A stretch of 64,000 nt of DNA from positions 61,491 through 125,490 of the forward strand of contig NZ_PQGG01000026.1 in the NCBI RefSeq assembly GCF_002915595.1. Reading direction: 5' to 3'. This document shows positions 1 through 9,583 of this stretch, one piece after another; within the stretch, counting starts at the first letter, position 1; each line of letters opens with the position of its first letter. This stretch comes from Zhongshania marina. Its GTDB lineage: Bacteria; Pseudomonadota; Gammaproteobacteria; Pseudomonadales; Spongiibacteraceae. The translations under genes were made by a program, and so were the position numbers. A model generated the notes under the pieces. It saw nothing but the letters and a program-made list of their open reading frames with translations, was not told the origin of the DNA and did no database searches.

Positions 1-616
1 TGGTTTGTTCGTGCAGGACTTGGTAGTGAATCAGGTCGGCGATGGTGCCCATTTTTAAGTCGTGCTCGGCGGCGAAGATTTCTAGGTCTTCGCGACGGGC
101 CATTGTGCCGTCTTCGTTCATGATTTCGCAGATAACGCCGGTGGCTTCAAAACCTGCCAAACGCGACAAGTCGCAGGCGGCCTCGGTGTGACCGGCGCGA
201 CTGAGTACACCGCCCGGCTCAGACATCAGCGGGAAGATATGGCCCGGCTGAACGATATCCGCAGCAACGGCGTTACGCGCCGCCGCAGTGCGAACAGTGT
301 GCGCACGATCCGCCGCAGAAATCCCCGTGGTTACACCCTTGGTGGCTTCAATCGACAGGGTAAATTTGGTGCCAAAACCGGATGCGTTACGGTCTACCAT
401 TAACGGCAGATTTAGCTGTTTGCAGCGCTCGCGGGTCATCGGCATACAAATTAAACCGCGACCGTATTTGGCCATGAAATTGATGTCTTGCGGACGCACG
501 CACTCAGCGGCCATGACAAGATCGCCTTCGTTTTCGCGGTCCTCGTCGTCCATCAATATCACCATCTTACCCAGACGGATATCCTGAATCAGGTCTTCTA
601 TTTTGCTTATCGCCAT
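1..616 (-). CDS. ribBA: 3,4-dihydroxy-2-butanone 4-phosphate synthase (RibB or N-terminal half of RibBA), partial
   Basis: Makes 3,4-dihydroxy-2-butanone 4-phosphate from ribulose 5-phosphate, the four-carbon unit of riboflavin. The reading frame starts at ATG 614-616 and runs open off the left edge of the window (about 205 codons seen). The acidic active-site stretch [11 protein letters not shown] lies near residue 22, and the family blocks RAGHTEA and GVICEIM follow. The frame is still open after the usual end of the DHBP domain ([14 protein letters not shown]), so a fused GTP-cyclohydrolase-II-like RibA domain probably follows outside the window; a stand-alone RibB of ~217 residues is not excluded. 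It is the last visible gene of the nrdR-ribD-ribE-ribB run. Confidence 0.93.
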   Translation of the reverse strand, partial: MAISKIEDLIQDIRLGKMVILMDDEDRENEGDLVMAAECVRPQDINFMAKYGRGLICMPMTRERCKQLNLPLMVDRNASGFGTKFTLSIEATKGVTTGISAADRAHTVRTAAARNAVAADIVQPGHIFPLMSEPGGVLSRAGHTEAACDLSRLAGFEATGVICEIMNEDGTMARREDLEIFAAEHDLKMGTIADLIHYQVLHEQT

Positions 617-638
617 AGTTATGCCTTTTTAGCCACGC

Positions 639-1298
639 TTATTTGCGCGCTCTCAAAAATCCATTGTCGGCCAAGGTGGCCATAGAAATCCCATTTCTCA
701 CCGGCTGCTTTGCCTGCAATAGTCGCTCAAGATAACGCGCAAGCAGGTCTACTTCCAAATTTACCGCTGTGCCAGCGCGGTAGTGCTGAATAATCGTTTG
801 CGCCGCAGTGTGGGGCACAATATTTAATTCAAACACGCTGCCTTCTACGCGGTTAACGGTGAGGCTCACCCCATCGACACAAATTGATCCCTTGGTGGCA
901 ATATAGTGCGCCAAATTAGCCGGCGCTTCGATAGTGAGGCGAATTGATCGCGCATCACTAGCGCAATTTACAATCTGCCCAAGTCCATCTACGTGACCGC
1001 TGACTATATGACCATCTAAGCGGCTGCTCGCCAGCATCGCCCGCTCTAGATTTACCACCTGCCCCACCTTGGCACTCGCGAAGCTACTTAGGGACAAGGT
1101 TTCATTTGAGACATCTGCCCAAAAGCCATTGTTCAATAGTGAAACAACCGTCAAACATACGCCATTAGTGGCGATGCTATCACCGAGCTTTACCTCGGCC
1201 ATTGGCAGCGTCGCGCTGTTAACCTGCAAGCGCATATCGCCGCCGCGTTTTTCAATAGCGGCAATGTTACCTAGCGCTTCAATAATGCCGGTGAACAT
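639..1298 (-). CDS. ribE: Riboflavin synthase, alpha subunit
   Basis: Joins two lumazine molecules to give riboflavin and a recycled pyrimidine; last step of the pathway. The 219-residue protein opens with the diagnostic MFTGIIEALG and shows two tandem lumazine-binding halves: GDSIATNGVCLTV near residue 38 and GSICVDGVSLTVN near residue 137. Length is normal. The gene starts directly after the ribD stop (1299) and lies 22 bp before ribB(A), so the three are co-transcribed. It is called ribE or ribC depending on the species. Confidence 0.96.
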   Translation of the reverse strand: MFTGIIEALGNIAAIEKRGGDMRLQVNSATLPMAEVKLGDSIATNGVCLTVVSLLNNGFWADVSNETLSLSSFASAKVGQVVNLERAMLASSRLDGHIVSGHVDGLGQIVNCASDARSIRLTIEAPANLAHYIATKGSICVDGVSLTVNRVEGSVFELNIVPHTAAQTIIQHYRAGTAVNLEVDLLARYLERLLQAKQPVRNGISMATLADNGFLRARK

Positions 1299-2456
1299 TT
1301 ATGACTGCTCCACAACACTGCCATCACGCTTGGGCACGCGGCACTGTATTCGCCAATCTTTGCCCACCGCGCGAATGTCGATAATATCAACAGCCTGTTG
1401 CTCTGACATCGCCGCCATCGGCCAGTCAATTAAGGGTCTGCCGCTGCTACCCATTAAACATGGGGCCATATACACAAACCACTCATCGACCAAGCCCGCC
1501 CGCAGCACGGCACCGGCCAATATCGCGCCCGCTTCTAGGAGAACTTCGTTGCAACTGCGATCAGCCAGATACTGCATCACGGCAGGTAGCGATACCTTGC
1601 CGTGACCGTCATCTTCCAGCACGACAACCGTTGCGCCAGCGGCTATCAGCGCTTGGTGGCGTTTGCTATTTGCCACCCGCGTGGCGATGACCACCTCACC
1701 ACCGGCTTTAAATAAGCTCGCATCTACCGGCGTGCGCAATGCAGAATCAACAATAAGCCGTAACGGTTGACGCCACTGACCTTCAAGTACTGACGCCGAA
1801 GGATCGTCCGCCGAAAAGCTCTCGCCTCTAACAGTCAGCGCGGCGTCGTCGTGCAAAATGGTTTCTACGCCACTTAGTATTGCGCAGCTTTGGGCGCGCA
1901 ATTTTTGCACATCAGCCCGTGCTGCTGGGCCGGTGATCCACTGACTTTCGCCAGACGCCATCGCCGTTCTGCCATCAATACTGCTGGCTGACTTTAAGCG
2001 CAACCACGGCAAACCGCCGCGCATACGGCGCATAAAACCAATATTTAATGCTTCGGCCTGAGCGGCCATTAAGCCCACATCGACCTGAATACCCGCTTCG
2101 CGCAGACGCATAATGCCGCGCCCCGCCACCAGCGGATTGGGGTCTTCTACTGCAACAACTACGCGACTCACGCCGGCATTAATTAAGGTGTCGGCACAGG
2201 GCGGAGTTCGCCCCTGATGACTACAGGGCTCAAGAGTGACATAGGCCGTGGCCGCCCGCGCATCACTAAGCTGCTCAAGGGCTTTCACCTCGGCATGGCC
2301 CTCGCCAGCGCGTTGATGCCAGCCCCGCGACACGATCTGATCATCCCTGCAAATGACGCAGCCAACACGGGGATTTGGACTGGTAGAATAGCGGCCGTGC
2401 TCTGCCAAGCGCAGGGCCTCCGCCATCATCTGCCGGTCAAAATCAGTAAAACTCAT
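1299..2456 (-). CDS. ribD: Bifunctional diaminohydroxyphosphoribosylaminopyrimidine deaminase / aminouracil reductase
   Basis: Catalyses two early steps of riboflavin synthesis: deamination of the pyrimidine, then reduction of its ribosyl side chain with NADPH. The N-terminal cytidine-deaminase-like zinc site is intact (HAEVKAL with His54/Glu56; PCSHQGRTPPC with Cys78 and Cys87). The C-terminal half is the RibD reductase (SASSIDGRTAM, later LLEAGAILAGAVL). At 385 residues it has the family length. It starts 2 bp after the nrdR stop and abuts ribE. Confidence 0.96.
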   Translation of the reverse strand: MSFTDFDRQMMAEALRLAEHGRYSTSPNPRVGCVICRDDQIVSRGWHQRAGEGHAEVKALEQLSDARAATAYVTLEPCSHQGRTPPCADTLINAGVSRVVVAVEDPNPLVAGRGIMRLREAGIQVDVGLMAAQAEALNIGFMRRMRGGLPWLRLKSASSIDGRTAMASGESQWITGPAARADVQKLRAQSCAILSGVETILHDDAALTVRGESFSADDPSASVLEGQWRQPLRLIVDSALRTPVDASLFKAGGEVVIATRVANSKRHQALIAAGATVVVLEDDGHGKVSLPAVMQYLADRSCNEVLLEAGAILAGAVLRAGLVDEWFVYMAPCLMGSSGRPLIDWPMAAMSEQQAVDIIDIRAVGKDWRIQCRVPKRDGSVVEQS

Positions 2457-2458
2457 GA

Positions 2459-2932
2459 TTAATCAATGAGCCCAGAACGGGGCTCCGCAGACAGGCGATC
2501 AATTTCTGCGCGGAATTCATCTAAATCTTGGAAGCTGCGATAGACCGAGGCAAAACGAACATAGGCAACATGGTCTAAGGCCTTTAAAGCCTCCATCACC
2601 TGCTCACCCACATCGCGGCTGTCTATCTCGCGCTCACCGGTGGCCTGCAAGCGACGCTTAATCCCACTGATTTCAGCTTCGATATGCTCAACACTGACCG
2701 GCCGTTTTTCGAGTGCCTTTAACACCCCAGACCGCAACTTTGCCTCGTCGAAGGGCTCCCGCGAACCATCGGTTTTGATGATTTTAGGCATCAATAACTC
2801 GGCGCTTTCGTAGGTCGTAAACCGCTCAGAACAAGACAAACACTCGCGACGACGACGAACCTGACCACCCTCGGCAACTAAGCGGGAGTCGATTACTTTG
2901 GTATCGTCAAAATTGCAAAACGGACAGCGCAT
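2459..2932 (-). CDS. nrdR: Transcriptional repressor NrdR
   Basis: Zinc-ribbon/ATP-cone repressor that senses dATP/ATP and silences ribonucleotide reductase operons. The four zinc ligands are visible (Cys3, Cys6, Cys31, Cys34), followed by the ATP-cone ([20 protein letters not shown]) near residue 47 and the conserved [13 protein letters not shown] near residue 124. At 157 residues it is full length. It heads the run with ribD-ribE-ribB(A), a common gammaproteobacterial arrangement. The 136 bp between it and glyA contain a large inverted repeat. Confidence 0.96.
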   Translation of the reverse strand: MRCPFCNFDDTKVIDSRLVAEGGQVRRRRECLSCSERFTTYESAELLMPKIIKTDGSREPFDEAKLRSGVLKALEKRPVSVEHIEAEISGIKRRLQATGEREIDSRDVGEQVMEALKALDHVAYVRFASVYRSFQDLDEFRAEIDRLSAEPRSGLID

Positions 2933-2992
2933 GAGAGTGCCTCGAGGCGGTAATGATTGACCGAAAGTTTAGCACAGGAGCGGGAGATGCTT

Positions 2993-3063
2993 GACGGGAG
3001 ACGGGAGACGCCAAGAATTACGCGGCTACGCCGCGCTGGCCCTTGCGCCTCCCGTCTCCCGTC
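2993..3063. repeat. Long imperfect inverted repeat with nested hairpin after glyA
   Basis: The left arm (2993-3015) and right arm (3042-3063) are near-perfect reverse complements built on a doubled ACGGGAG/CTCCCGT unit. The loop holds a second hairpin, CGCGGC-TAC-GCCGCG (3021-3035). It begins 6 bp after the glyA stop. It may act as a terminator, but there is no U-run, so it looks more like a dispersed palindromic repeat (REP/MITE type). Confidence 0.75.
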
Positions 3064-3068
3064 CAGCG

Positions 3069-4331
3069 TTATGCGTAAACCGGGAAGCGTTTACAGATTT
3101 CCAGCACCTTCGCTTTCACTTCTTCGATTTTAGCGGTGGCGTCGCCGGCTTCCAGTGCTTCTAGCACGTCGCACATCCAGTTTGCCAATTCGATACACTC
3201 CGCTTCTTTAAAACCGCGGGTCGTTACTGCAGGTGTACCAACGCGCAGGCCGCTGGTGATGAACGGTGAACGCGGGTCGTTTGGCACCGCGTTTTTGTTC
3301 ACGGTGATATTTGCCGCACCCAGCGCTGCATCAGCGTCTTTACCGGTGTATGACTTACCGATTAGATCAACTAGCATCAGGTGGTTTTCGGTACCGCCAG
3401 ACACGATGTTAATGCCGCGCTCGATAAAGGTTTTTGCCATTGCTTTTGCGTTAGCGACAACCTGCTTTTGATAGGCCACGTACTCAGGCGCCATCGCTTC
3501 TTTAAAGCTAACCGCTTTTGCTGCGATTACGTGCATTAAAGGACCGCCCTGACCACCGGGGAATACCGCTGAGTTCAGTTTCTTTTCGATCTCTTCGTTG
3601 GCTTTGGCCAGAATCAAACCACCGCGTGGACCGCGCAGGGTTTTATGGGTTGTGGTGGTAACCACGTCTGCGTATTTCATTGGGTTGGGGTAAATCCCCG
3701 CCGCCACCAAACCGGCAACGTGGGCCATGTCTACCATCAGGTAGGCACCGACCATATCGGCGATTTCACGGAATTTTGCCCAATCAACAATACCTGAGTA
3801 AGCAGAGAAACCCGCCACGATCATTTTTGGCTTGTGCTCAAGAGCAAGCGCCTCAACCTGAGCGTAGTCGATCTCGCCGGTCTCATTATTCAAACCGTAC
3901 TGAACCGCGTTATAAGTCTTGCCTGAGAAGTTAGGCTTGGCACCGTGAGTTAAGTGACCACCAGCATCTAAGCTCATGCCCAACACGGTGTCGCCTGGTG
4001 ATACCAGCGCTTGGTATACCGCGCCATTGGCCTGTGAACCTGAGTGGGGCTGAACATTGGCGTAATCTGCACCGAATAACGCTTTTGCGCGCTCAATAGC
4101 CAGATTTTCGGCCTTGTCGACGTATTCACAACCGCCATAGTAACGCTTGCCAGGATAACCTTCGGCGTACTTATTAGTCAGAACCGTACCCTGCGCCTGC
4201 ATTACTGCTGGGCTGGTGTAGTTTTCAGAAGCGATCAGCTCGATATGCTCTTCTTGACGCACTTCTTCTTCCTGAATCGCAGACCAGATTTCGTCGTCGA
4301 AACCGGCAATTGTCATCTCTTTGCTAAACAT
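3069..4331 (-). CDS. glyA: Serine hydroxymethyltransferase
   Basis: PLP enzyme converting serine and tetrahydrofolate to glycine and 5,10-methylene-THF, the main source of one-carbon units. Recognised by [14 protein letters not shown], the glycine-rich YPGKRYYGG, and the PLP-lysine motif [15 protein letters not shown] place the start at ATG 4329-4331 ([10 protein letters not shown], 420 residues, the family length). The longer upstream reading (to 4400) adds 23 residues with no family counterpart, and a G-rich ribosome binding site (GGGGGTAGTG) sits just before the chosen ATG. Confidence 0.97.
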   Translation of the reverse strand: MFSKEMTIAGFDDEIWSAIQEEEVRQEEHIELIASENYTSPAVMQAQGTVLTNKYAEGYPGKRYYGGCEYVDKAENLAIERAKALFGADYANVQPHSGSQANGAVYQALVSPGDTVLGMSLDAGGHLTHGAKPNFSGKTYNAVQYGLNNETGEIDYAQVEALALEHKPKMIVAGFSAYSGIVDWAKFREIADMVGAYLMVDMAHVAGLVAAGIYPNPMKYADVVTTTTHKTLRGPRGGLILAKANEEIEKKLNSAVFPGGQGGPLMHVIAAKAVSFKEAMAPEYVAYQKQVVANAKAMAKTFIERGINIVSGGTENHLMLVDLIGKSYTGKDADAALGAANITVNKNAVPNDPRSPFITSGLRVGTPAVTTRGFKEAECIELANWMCDVLEALEAGDATAKIEEVKAKVLEICKRFPVYA

Positions 4332-4658
4332 CACTACCCCCGAGGCATACACAGGCTTTGAAAAGCCGCGCATTGTACAATAAATGTGCGTTATCGGCAC
4401 CGATTAATACCATCAAAGCCAGCTTGCAAAGCAATTATTCGCAAACCGATACCACTAGCCCAACTACTCGCCACAGGGCTGCTGCCACGCCAATGCATAC
4501 CTGAGGAACGCAGCCGAGCTTTTCTGCGCTGACCTCACACCACTATTGATAGAACAAGCATCCACAAAGCATTGCGGAAGCACGCCGCTTTCGGTACCTT
4601 TTCCGCCTATTTCATTGTCGCCGAATCTCGGCGGCTTAGTGCTTTGTCAGGAGTCAGC
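4332..4658. other. Intergenic region between divergent glyA and ettA
   Basis: 327 bp between two divergently read genes, so it must hold both promoters. I see no tRNA, strong hairpin or repeated operator. The reading frame upstream of ettA is open but lacks family similarity. Confidence 0.6.
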
Positions 4659-6320
4659 ATGGCGCAATTCGTCTTTACCATGAACCGCGTAAGCAAGGTT
4701 GTACCGCCCAAGCGAGAAATTCTGCACGACATTTCATTGTCGTTTTTCCCCGGTGCCAAAATCGGTGTACTTGGCTTAAACGGCTCGGGTAAGTCCACCT
4801 TACTCAGAATTATGGCCGGCGTAGACACCGAATTTAACGGTGAAGCTCGCCCCCAGCCCGGCACCAAAATAGGCTATTTGTCGCAAGAACCAGCGCTTGA
4901 TCCCGCCAAAGATGTGCGCGGCAATGTGGAAGACGGCGTTGCAGAAGCCAAAAACGCACTCACCGAATTAGATCAGGTGTATGCCGCGTATGCGGAGCCC
5001 GATGCCGATTTTGACGCCTTGGCCAAACGCCAAGCGCAGCTTGAGGACATTATTCAAGCCACCGATGCCCACAATTTAGATCACAAATTGGAAGTTGCCG
5101 CCGACGCTCTGCGCCTGCCGCCTTGGGATGCCGACGTCACTACGCTTTCAGGTGGTGAGCGCCGCCGCGTAGCGCTATGTCGCCTGCTGCTATCCAACCC
5201 CGACATGCTGTTGCTAGACGAACCCACCAACCACTTGGACGCAGAGTCAGTACATTGGCTGGAGCGCTTTTTATGCGACTTCCCCGGCACCGTGGTGGCC
5301 ATCACCCATGACCGCTACTTCCTCGACAATGCCGCCGGCTGGATTTTGGAATTAGACCGCGGTCGCGGCATTCCTTATGAGGGCAATTACTCCGACTGGC
5401 TAGAAGCCAAAGACGCCCGCCTGGCGCAAGAGGCCAAAGCAGACGCATCTCGCAAAAAGACCATCGCCACCGAACTGGAGTGGGTGCGCAGCAACGCCAA
5501 GGGTCGCCAAAGTAAAAGCAAGGCGCGTTTAGCCCGCTTTGAAGAAATGAACTCACAGGAGTTCCAAAGCCGCAGCGAAACCAACGAAATTTATATTCCA
5601 CCAGGACCGCGCTTGGGCGACAAGGTTATTGAAGTTAATGGCATAAGCAAAAGCTACGGCGACCGCCTACTCATTAACGACCTGAGCATGTCGATTCCCA
5701 AGGGCGCCATTGTCGGCATTATCGGCGGTAATGGTGCGGGTAAATCGACCTTGTTGCGGATGCTGACAGGCAAAGAAGCGCCAGACAGCGGCACCATTGA
5801 TATCGGCGAAACTGTCAAGCTGGTTTCGGTGGAGCAAATGCGCGACAACCTAGACGACAAAAAGACCGTATGGGAAGCCGTGTCGGAAGGCCAAGATATT
5901 TTGCGCATTGGCAGCTATGAGGTGCCGTCGCGGGCTTATATTGGTCGCTTCAACTTTAAAGGCAGTGACCAGCAAAAACGCGTTGGCGAATTGTCTGGTG
6001 GTGAGCGCGGTCGCTTGCATTTAGCTTGTACCTTAAAAGAAGGCGGCAATGTTTTACTTCTCGACGAACCCTCAAACGATTTGGACGTTGAAACTCTGCG
6101 CGCACTCGAAGACGCTCTGCTGGACTTCCCCGGCTGCGCGATGGTGATATCGCATGATCGCTGGTTCCTCGACCGTATTGCCACGCACATTCTGGCCTAC
6201 GAAGGCGACAGCGACATCGTTTTCTTTGAAGGCAACTACACGGAATACCACGCAGACTTTGTGGCTAGGAAAGGTAAAAACGCCGGACCAAAACGGGTCA
6301 AATACAAAAAACTAAAATAA
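4659..6320 (+). CDS. ettA: Energy-dependent translational throttle protein EttA (ABC-F ATPase)
   Basis: Ribosome-binding ABC-F ATPase that gates the first elongation cycle according to ATP/ADP level. The protein opens with MAQFVFTMNRVSKVVPPKRE, almost the E. coli EttA start. It has two ABC domains: Walker A GLNGSGKST and signature LSGGERRR in the first, GGNGAGKST and LSGGERGR in the second, each with LLLDEP, and the linker (RSNAKGRQSKSKAR) typical of EttA. Start at 4659 is chosen over the open frame from 4572 because of homology and a CAGGAG ribosome binding site; 553 residues. Confidence 0.97.
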   Translation: MAQFVFTMNRVSKVVPPKREILHDISLSFFPGAKIGVLGLNGSGKSTLLRIMAGVDTEFNGEARPQPGTKIGYLSQEPALDPAKDVRGNVEDGVAEAKNALTELDQVYAAYAEPDADFDALAKRQAQLEDIIQATDAHNLDHKLEVAADALRLPPWDADVTTLSGGERRRVALCRLLLSNPDMLLLDEPTNHLDAESVHWLERFLCDFPGTVVAITHDRYFLDNAAGWILELDRGRGIPYEGNYSDWLEAKDARLAQEAKADASRKKTIATELEWVRSNAKGRQSKSKARLARFEEMNSQEFQSRSETNEIYIPPGPRLGDKVIEVNGISKSYGDRLLINDLSMSIPKGAIVGIIGGNGAGKSTLLRMLTGKEAPDSGTIDIGETVKLVSVEQMRDNLDDKKTVWEAVSEGQDILRIGSYEVPSRAYIGRFNFKGSDQQKRVGELSGGERGRLHLACTLKEGGNVLLLDEPSNDLDVETLRALEDALLDFPGCAMVISHDRWFLDRIATHILAYEGDSDIVFFEGNYTEYHADFVARKGKNAGPKRVKYKKLK

Positions 6321-6333
6321 GCTTAAAACTCGT

Positions 6334-6356
6334 CGGGAGGTGCTATTCACCTCCCG
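6334..6356. terminator. Hairpin between convergent ettA and rnz
   Basis: CGGGAGGTG (6334-6342), a 5-base loop and CACCTCCCG (6348-6356) form a perfect 9 bp stem between the two convergent stop codons. No long U-run follows on the + strand; on the - strand a short TTTT appears a few bases on. Probably a shared terminator. Confidence 0.6.
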
Positions 6357-6372
6357 CACACACCTCTCCGAC

Positions 6373-7338
6373 TCAAAGTTGGGTCAAAGTTTTGTCCTTT
6401 TCTAACTGATAACTTTGCAGGTCTTCTGCCAACTGCAAATTGCCTTGGTAATATAACTTAGCCTCTTTATACAGATCATTAACGCTATACTCTTTCGCGC
6501 CACTACCCGATCGGTAGCGCTGACTAAAATGGGTAAGAAGCAAATGTTTTAGCTTGGCATTTTCTGCTGTTTTTGCCACCATCGCGGCGGTGCTATGCAT
6601 ATACTGCGGCCCGACACGGGCAAGCACATCCTCAGTAAAGGTCGCCTCGTGAACGAGCAAATCACTCTCTTGCAGCGCGTTTAAAAGCAAGTCTGGCTTG
6701 TCATTGTCGCCACCTATAATTGCACTGCGCGGCGCCCACGCCGCAGATCTAACCTGCTCGGCATGAACAAGCCGCCCATCATCAAGAGCAACACTTTCGC
6801 CCTGTTGCAGCAATCCCCAAAGCGGGCCTCTTGGCACCTCTAGTGCGTCCAATGCACTCTCATCCAAGTGATATACCGGATGCTCCTTTACCTGAAATGC
6901 AAAACACGGGACCCTGTGCGACATGGCAATTGCCTGCACCGAAATCTGGCCATCGTCATACTGAAAACCCTCGTCATCAGTGCGAACAAAATATAGTGGA
7001 AAGCGCAAATTATGCACATCAGTAAACGCGAAAGTGTTACGCACATACCGCTCAATACCGTCAGGAGCACAAATAGTCAGCGGCTCCTTTCGTCCGCTCA
7101 TATTTGCACTGGCAATTAAACCCGGCAGCCCATAGCAATGATCACCATGGACATGGGTAATAAAAATCGCCTTAAGCCGAGCGGAGGAATAACGCGACTT
7201 CAATAGGCGGTGCTGAGTCCCCTCGCCGCAGTCGAATAAATACCAATCGCGCTTGCCCTCAACAGCCAAAGCGAGCGCGGTAACATTGCGACTTGCCGTC
7301 GGCGTACCGGCACTAGTACCCAAAAATGTAAAACGCAT
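6373..7338 (-). CDS. rnz: Ribonuclease Z / RNase BN (metallo-beta-lactamase fold)
   Basis: Zinc-dependent endonuclease that trims tRNA 3' trailers. The 321-residue protein has the tRNase Z opening FLGTSAGTPTASRN and the metal site HVHGDHCYGLPG (His62, His64, Asp66, His67). Further ligands follow in LLVHEATF and LLLTHFSQRY. Length fits the short ElaC form. It converges on ettA. A trailer-processing role fits the CCA-encoding tRNA in this window, but that link is general, not specific. Confidence 0.93.
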   Translation of the reverse strand: MRFTFLGTSAGTPTASRNVTALALAVEGKRDWYLFDCGEGTQHRLLKSRYSSARLKAIFITHVHGDHCYGLPGLIASANMSGRKEPLTICAPDGIERYVRNTFAFTDVHNLRFPLYFVRTDDEGFQYDDGQISVQAIAMSHRVPCFAFQVKEHPVYHLDESALDALEVPRGPLWGLLQQGESVALDDGRLVHAEQVRSAAWAPRSAIIGGDNDKPDLLLNALQESDLLVHEATFTEDVLARVGPQYMHSTAAMVAKTAENAKLKHLLLTHFSQRYRSGSGAKEYSVNDLYKEAKLYYQGNLQLAEDLQSYQLEKDKTLTQL

Positions 7339-7725
7339 AAGCCAAACATAAGTAACTGAGTTAGTTGTAACTCTATTGTGGGCTATTTTGTGGGGAGAAG
7401 GCTAATTTCGTCTTGGAATAAAAGAGACGCATTTAGCAAACCGCTCTGGTCATCCAGACCGATATACATATTCATACCAACTACCATTCATTGCCTTTCT
7501 TGGCCTGATACCTTTTCGGGTCTCGCTCACCGCCTCAGCTCTTGTTTGATCTGGGCGCTCAAGGAAATAGCAGGGGCGGGGGAATCATTGCTCAGCAAGT
7601 TGAACAGACTAGCTAGGTCGTTAGACAGAGAATTCAGCAAACTAATCGAGAAAATCAGGGAAATAAACACTCATTGAGAGTATTGCGGCTTGTCTATGGC
7701 CGACCTTGGGTTGGTGGTTCTCGTG
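7339..7725. other. Region without a supported gene
   Basis: 387 bp upstream of rnz. A 99-codon frame (7378-7677, +) exists but has no recognisable similarity, no good ribosome binding site and an atypical composition, so I do not call it. The rnz promoter should lie at the left end. Confidence 0.55.
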
Positions 7726-7803
7726 GTCAGCGCCCGCTCCTACGCGTAGGGATGCGCCCCAACGGCGCAGCCCCCTGTAGGAGTCCACGCCGAGGGCCGC
7801 TAT
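7726..7803 (-). repeat. REP-like element, copy 1 (inverted relative to copy 2)
   Basis: Read on the minus strand it matches the element at 9441-9514: an outer block like ATCGCCCTCGGCG...GGCTCCTACAGG at one end and CCTACNCGTAGGAGNGGGCG then CTGAC at the other, with a variable centre. The ends carry short palindromes (CCTACGCGTAGG). It ends 4 bp beyond the stop codon of the lipoprotein gene. The TGTAGGAG core resembles Pseudomonas-type REP sequences. Confidence 0.75.
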
Positions 7804-7807
7804 CGAC

Positions 7808-9181
7808 TCAATCCAGCGTCAAAGTCGTGTAATAAATGACGCCTTTTTGGGAAATGCTGGAGAATTGCTTGGTACCAGCCAGGTGCGTACGATCCTTGCG
7901 GAAGTTTCTATTGTCATCATCCACCCCTTCATCGTATCTATTGAGTTCGCTGTAAGTACAGACTGGAAAATTCACACAAGGGAAAATCGAGTCGCCACTG
8001 GGGTCGTTTTCTGAATAGCTTCGTACACTAGTGCTGCCACCCTCAACAACACAGGTATTGTTATTGCGGGATTCAAATCCATCACTGCCAACGCGGCTGA
8101 ACTCCGATGTGCCGAACACATAGTCATAACCGCCTTTGGTAGACTCGGGGCAATTGCTGGTGGTGATTACACTACTACCTGTTCTGCCGGCGAAGTTCAC
8201 GGTGTAGCCCTCAAGTGCAACATAGTAGCGTTGAATCGAACCGCGATTGGTGATGGTGGCGCGGAAGTGTTTGCTCCCGGCTGAGTGGGCTGTGGCCAAG
8301 TCTTCATTGACGCGGTTCAGTTCCTGCAGCGAGCATATGGCATCGCCGCAGTAAAAGATGTTGGCTAGGTCGCCGCTCATGAAATCCGCGATGGCAATCG
8401 GATTGGGCAGGGGCTGTATATCGTTTGGTGTGGGCTCGACAAAATCGCTGCCATAGTCGATGGCGTTGCAAAATTCATCGTAGCGGTAGTTGCCGCTGAT
8501 GGTGACGTCAGTATCCGTAAATTCATAAGTGATGATGGCCCGCTCATCTGGATTGGGACAGCGGTCGTCGATCAGCTCCGCATGAACGACGGTATTTCTT
8601 AAATCCACCTCAACATTGGCGCCATATTCTTCAAGCGTATCGCTAATGTGTTGCTGAGCGTTAGATTCACTGGCCAGCGTGGTATTTGAGTTGTTGGCGA
8701 CAAAATTCAATACGCTTTGATCCTGCTCAAAGCTCTCGCCGGGTTGATCAAAGTTGATGGTTGAGGTGCCACTAGCAGGCAGGTTGATGGTGGATAAATC
8801 ACCATCGACGTCAACGGAAATAAGCAGCCGCACCAGGTTTAAGGCGATGTCGGCAAATTGGGCATTTTCGATAAAGTCAAAGGGTGTAATGGCCTGCGCG
8901 GCCGGAACGGGTCCGAGGGTATTTCCAAACAGGGTGAAAGTGACATCCTCGCCTTCGCTATACTGAAAGCGACCATCTCCGTCAGTGACACCGCTATAGG
9001 TCGGTGTTTGGTAAGCCAGGCCTTGAACCGGCGAATCAAGAAATACGCCAGAAGCGGCCTGTGCATCAGGAAGACTGATGTTGGGCGAGTCTCCGTCACC
9101 ACCTCCACTGCCACCGCCACATGCTGCAAGCAGTGACGAAAATAAAATGACTGGGAAATAATTGGAAAAGTGATGTCTCAC
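7808..9181 (-). CDS. Putative surface lipoprotein of unknown function
   Basis: A 457-residue exported protein. The signal peptide ends in a lipobox LLAAC at about residue 21, followed by a Gly-rich tether (GGGSGGGDGD), so it should be lipidated and membrane-anchored. Residues ~43-90 (GVFLDSPVQGLAYQTPTYSG, then DGDGRFQYSEGEDVTF) match a repeat common at the start of gammaproteobacterial surface lipoproteins, resembling a small beta-sandwich. The remainder is Asp/Asn/Thr-rich with several cysteines (CYS pairs around FYCGDAICSLQEL and FPCVNFPVC), perhaps disulphide-bonded. I do not recognise a catalytic domain. The gene stands alone and is flanked by inverted copies of a repeat. Confidence 0.8.
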   Translation of the reverse strand: MRHHFSNYFPVILFSSLLAACGGGSGGGDGDSPNISLPDAQAASGVFLDSPVQGLAYQTPTYSGVTDGDGRFQYSEGEDVTFTLFGNTLGPVPAAQAITPFDFIENAQFADIALNLVRLLISVDVDGDLSTINLPASGTSTINFDQPGESFEQDQSVLNFVANNSNTTLASESNAQQHISDTLEEYGANVEVDLRNTVVHAELIDDRCPNPDERAIITYEFTDTDVTISGNYRYDEFCNAIDYGSDFVEPTPNDIQPLPNPIAIADFMSGDLANIFYCGDAICSLQELNRVNEDLATAHSAGSKHFRATITNRGSIQRYYVALEGYTVNFAGRTGSSVITTSNCPESTKGGYDYVFGTSEFSRVGSDGFESRNNNTCVVEGGSTSVRSYSENDPSGDSIFPCVNFPVCTYSELNRYDEGVDDDNRNFRKDRTHLAGTKQFSSISQKGVIYYTTLTLD

Positions 9182-9440
9182 AGGCGGTAACCTCTTCTAA
9201 TGGTTATCAATCGATGCTGCCAGTGCGGAAGCAGCGTAAATAGAAATCCAGGTAGAGGAATAACCGTGAAGACAAGATGGATTTTGCGCGATAGGGATTG
9301 CTCTAACGCTCCTTGTCAGCGCGCATCATTCCTTGATACCTGCGGGAAAGTTAGCGAAGTGATCGCTCTGGGTCAATTGAAAATACTCTGCTATTGATCA
9401 TTAGCGCTGACGAGAAATCACACGATAGCGCCAGAGTAAT
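9182..9440. other. Region upstream of the lipoprotein gene, no gene seen
   Basis: No supported coding sequence; a 65-codon + frame (9200-9397) has no recognisable features. The lipoprotein promoter should lie near 9190-9260. Confidence 0.5.
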
Positions 9441-9514
9441 TTATCGCCCTCGGCGCGGGCTCCTACAGGCTCCACACCACCGTGGCACACCTACCCGTAG
9501 GAGAGGGCGCTGAC
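9441..9514 (+). repeat. REP-like element, copy 2
   Basis: Partner of 7726-7803 in opposite orientation. Conserved blocks are TTATCGCCCTCGGCG (9441-9455), GGCTCCTACAGG (9458-9469) and CCTACCCGTAGGAG (9490-9503), followed by AGGGCGCTGAC to 9514. Confidence 0.75.
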
Positions 9515-9583
9515 TGACCAAACAAACCAAAACCAAAAAACCGGCACAAGATGAGTGCCATCCCCCGTTAATGTTGTAGAGCC

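Noticed and set aside
1069..1605. 178-codon + frame over ribE/ribD
   Set aside because: Shadow of two certain minus-strand genes; no similarity of its own.
7378..7677. 99-codon frame upstream of rnz
   Set aside because: No ribosome binding site of note, no recognisable similarity, and overlaps the expected rnz promoter region.
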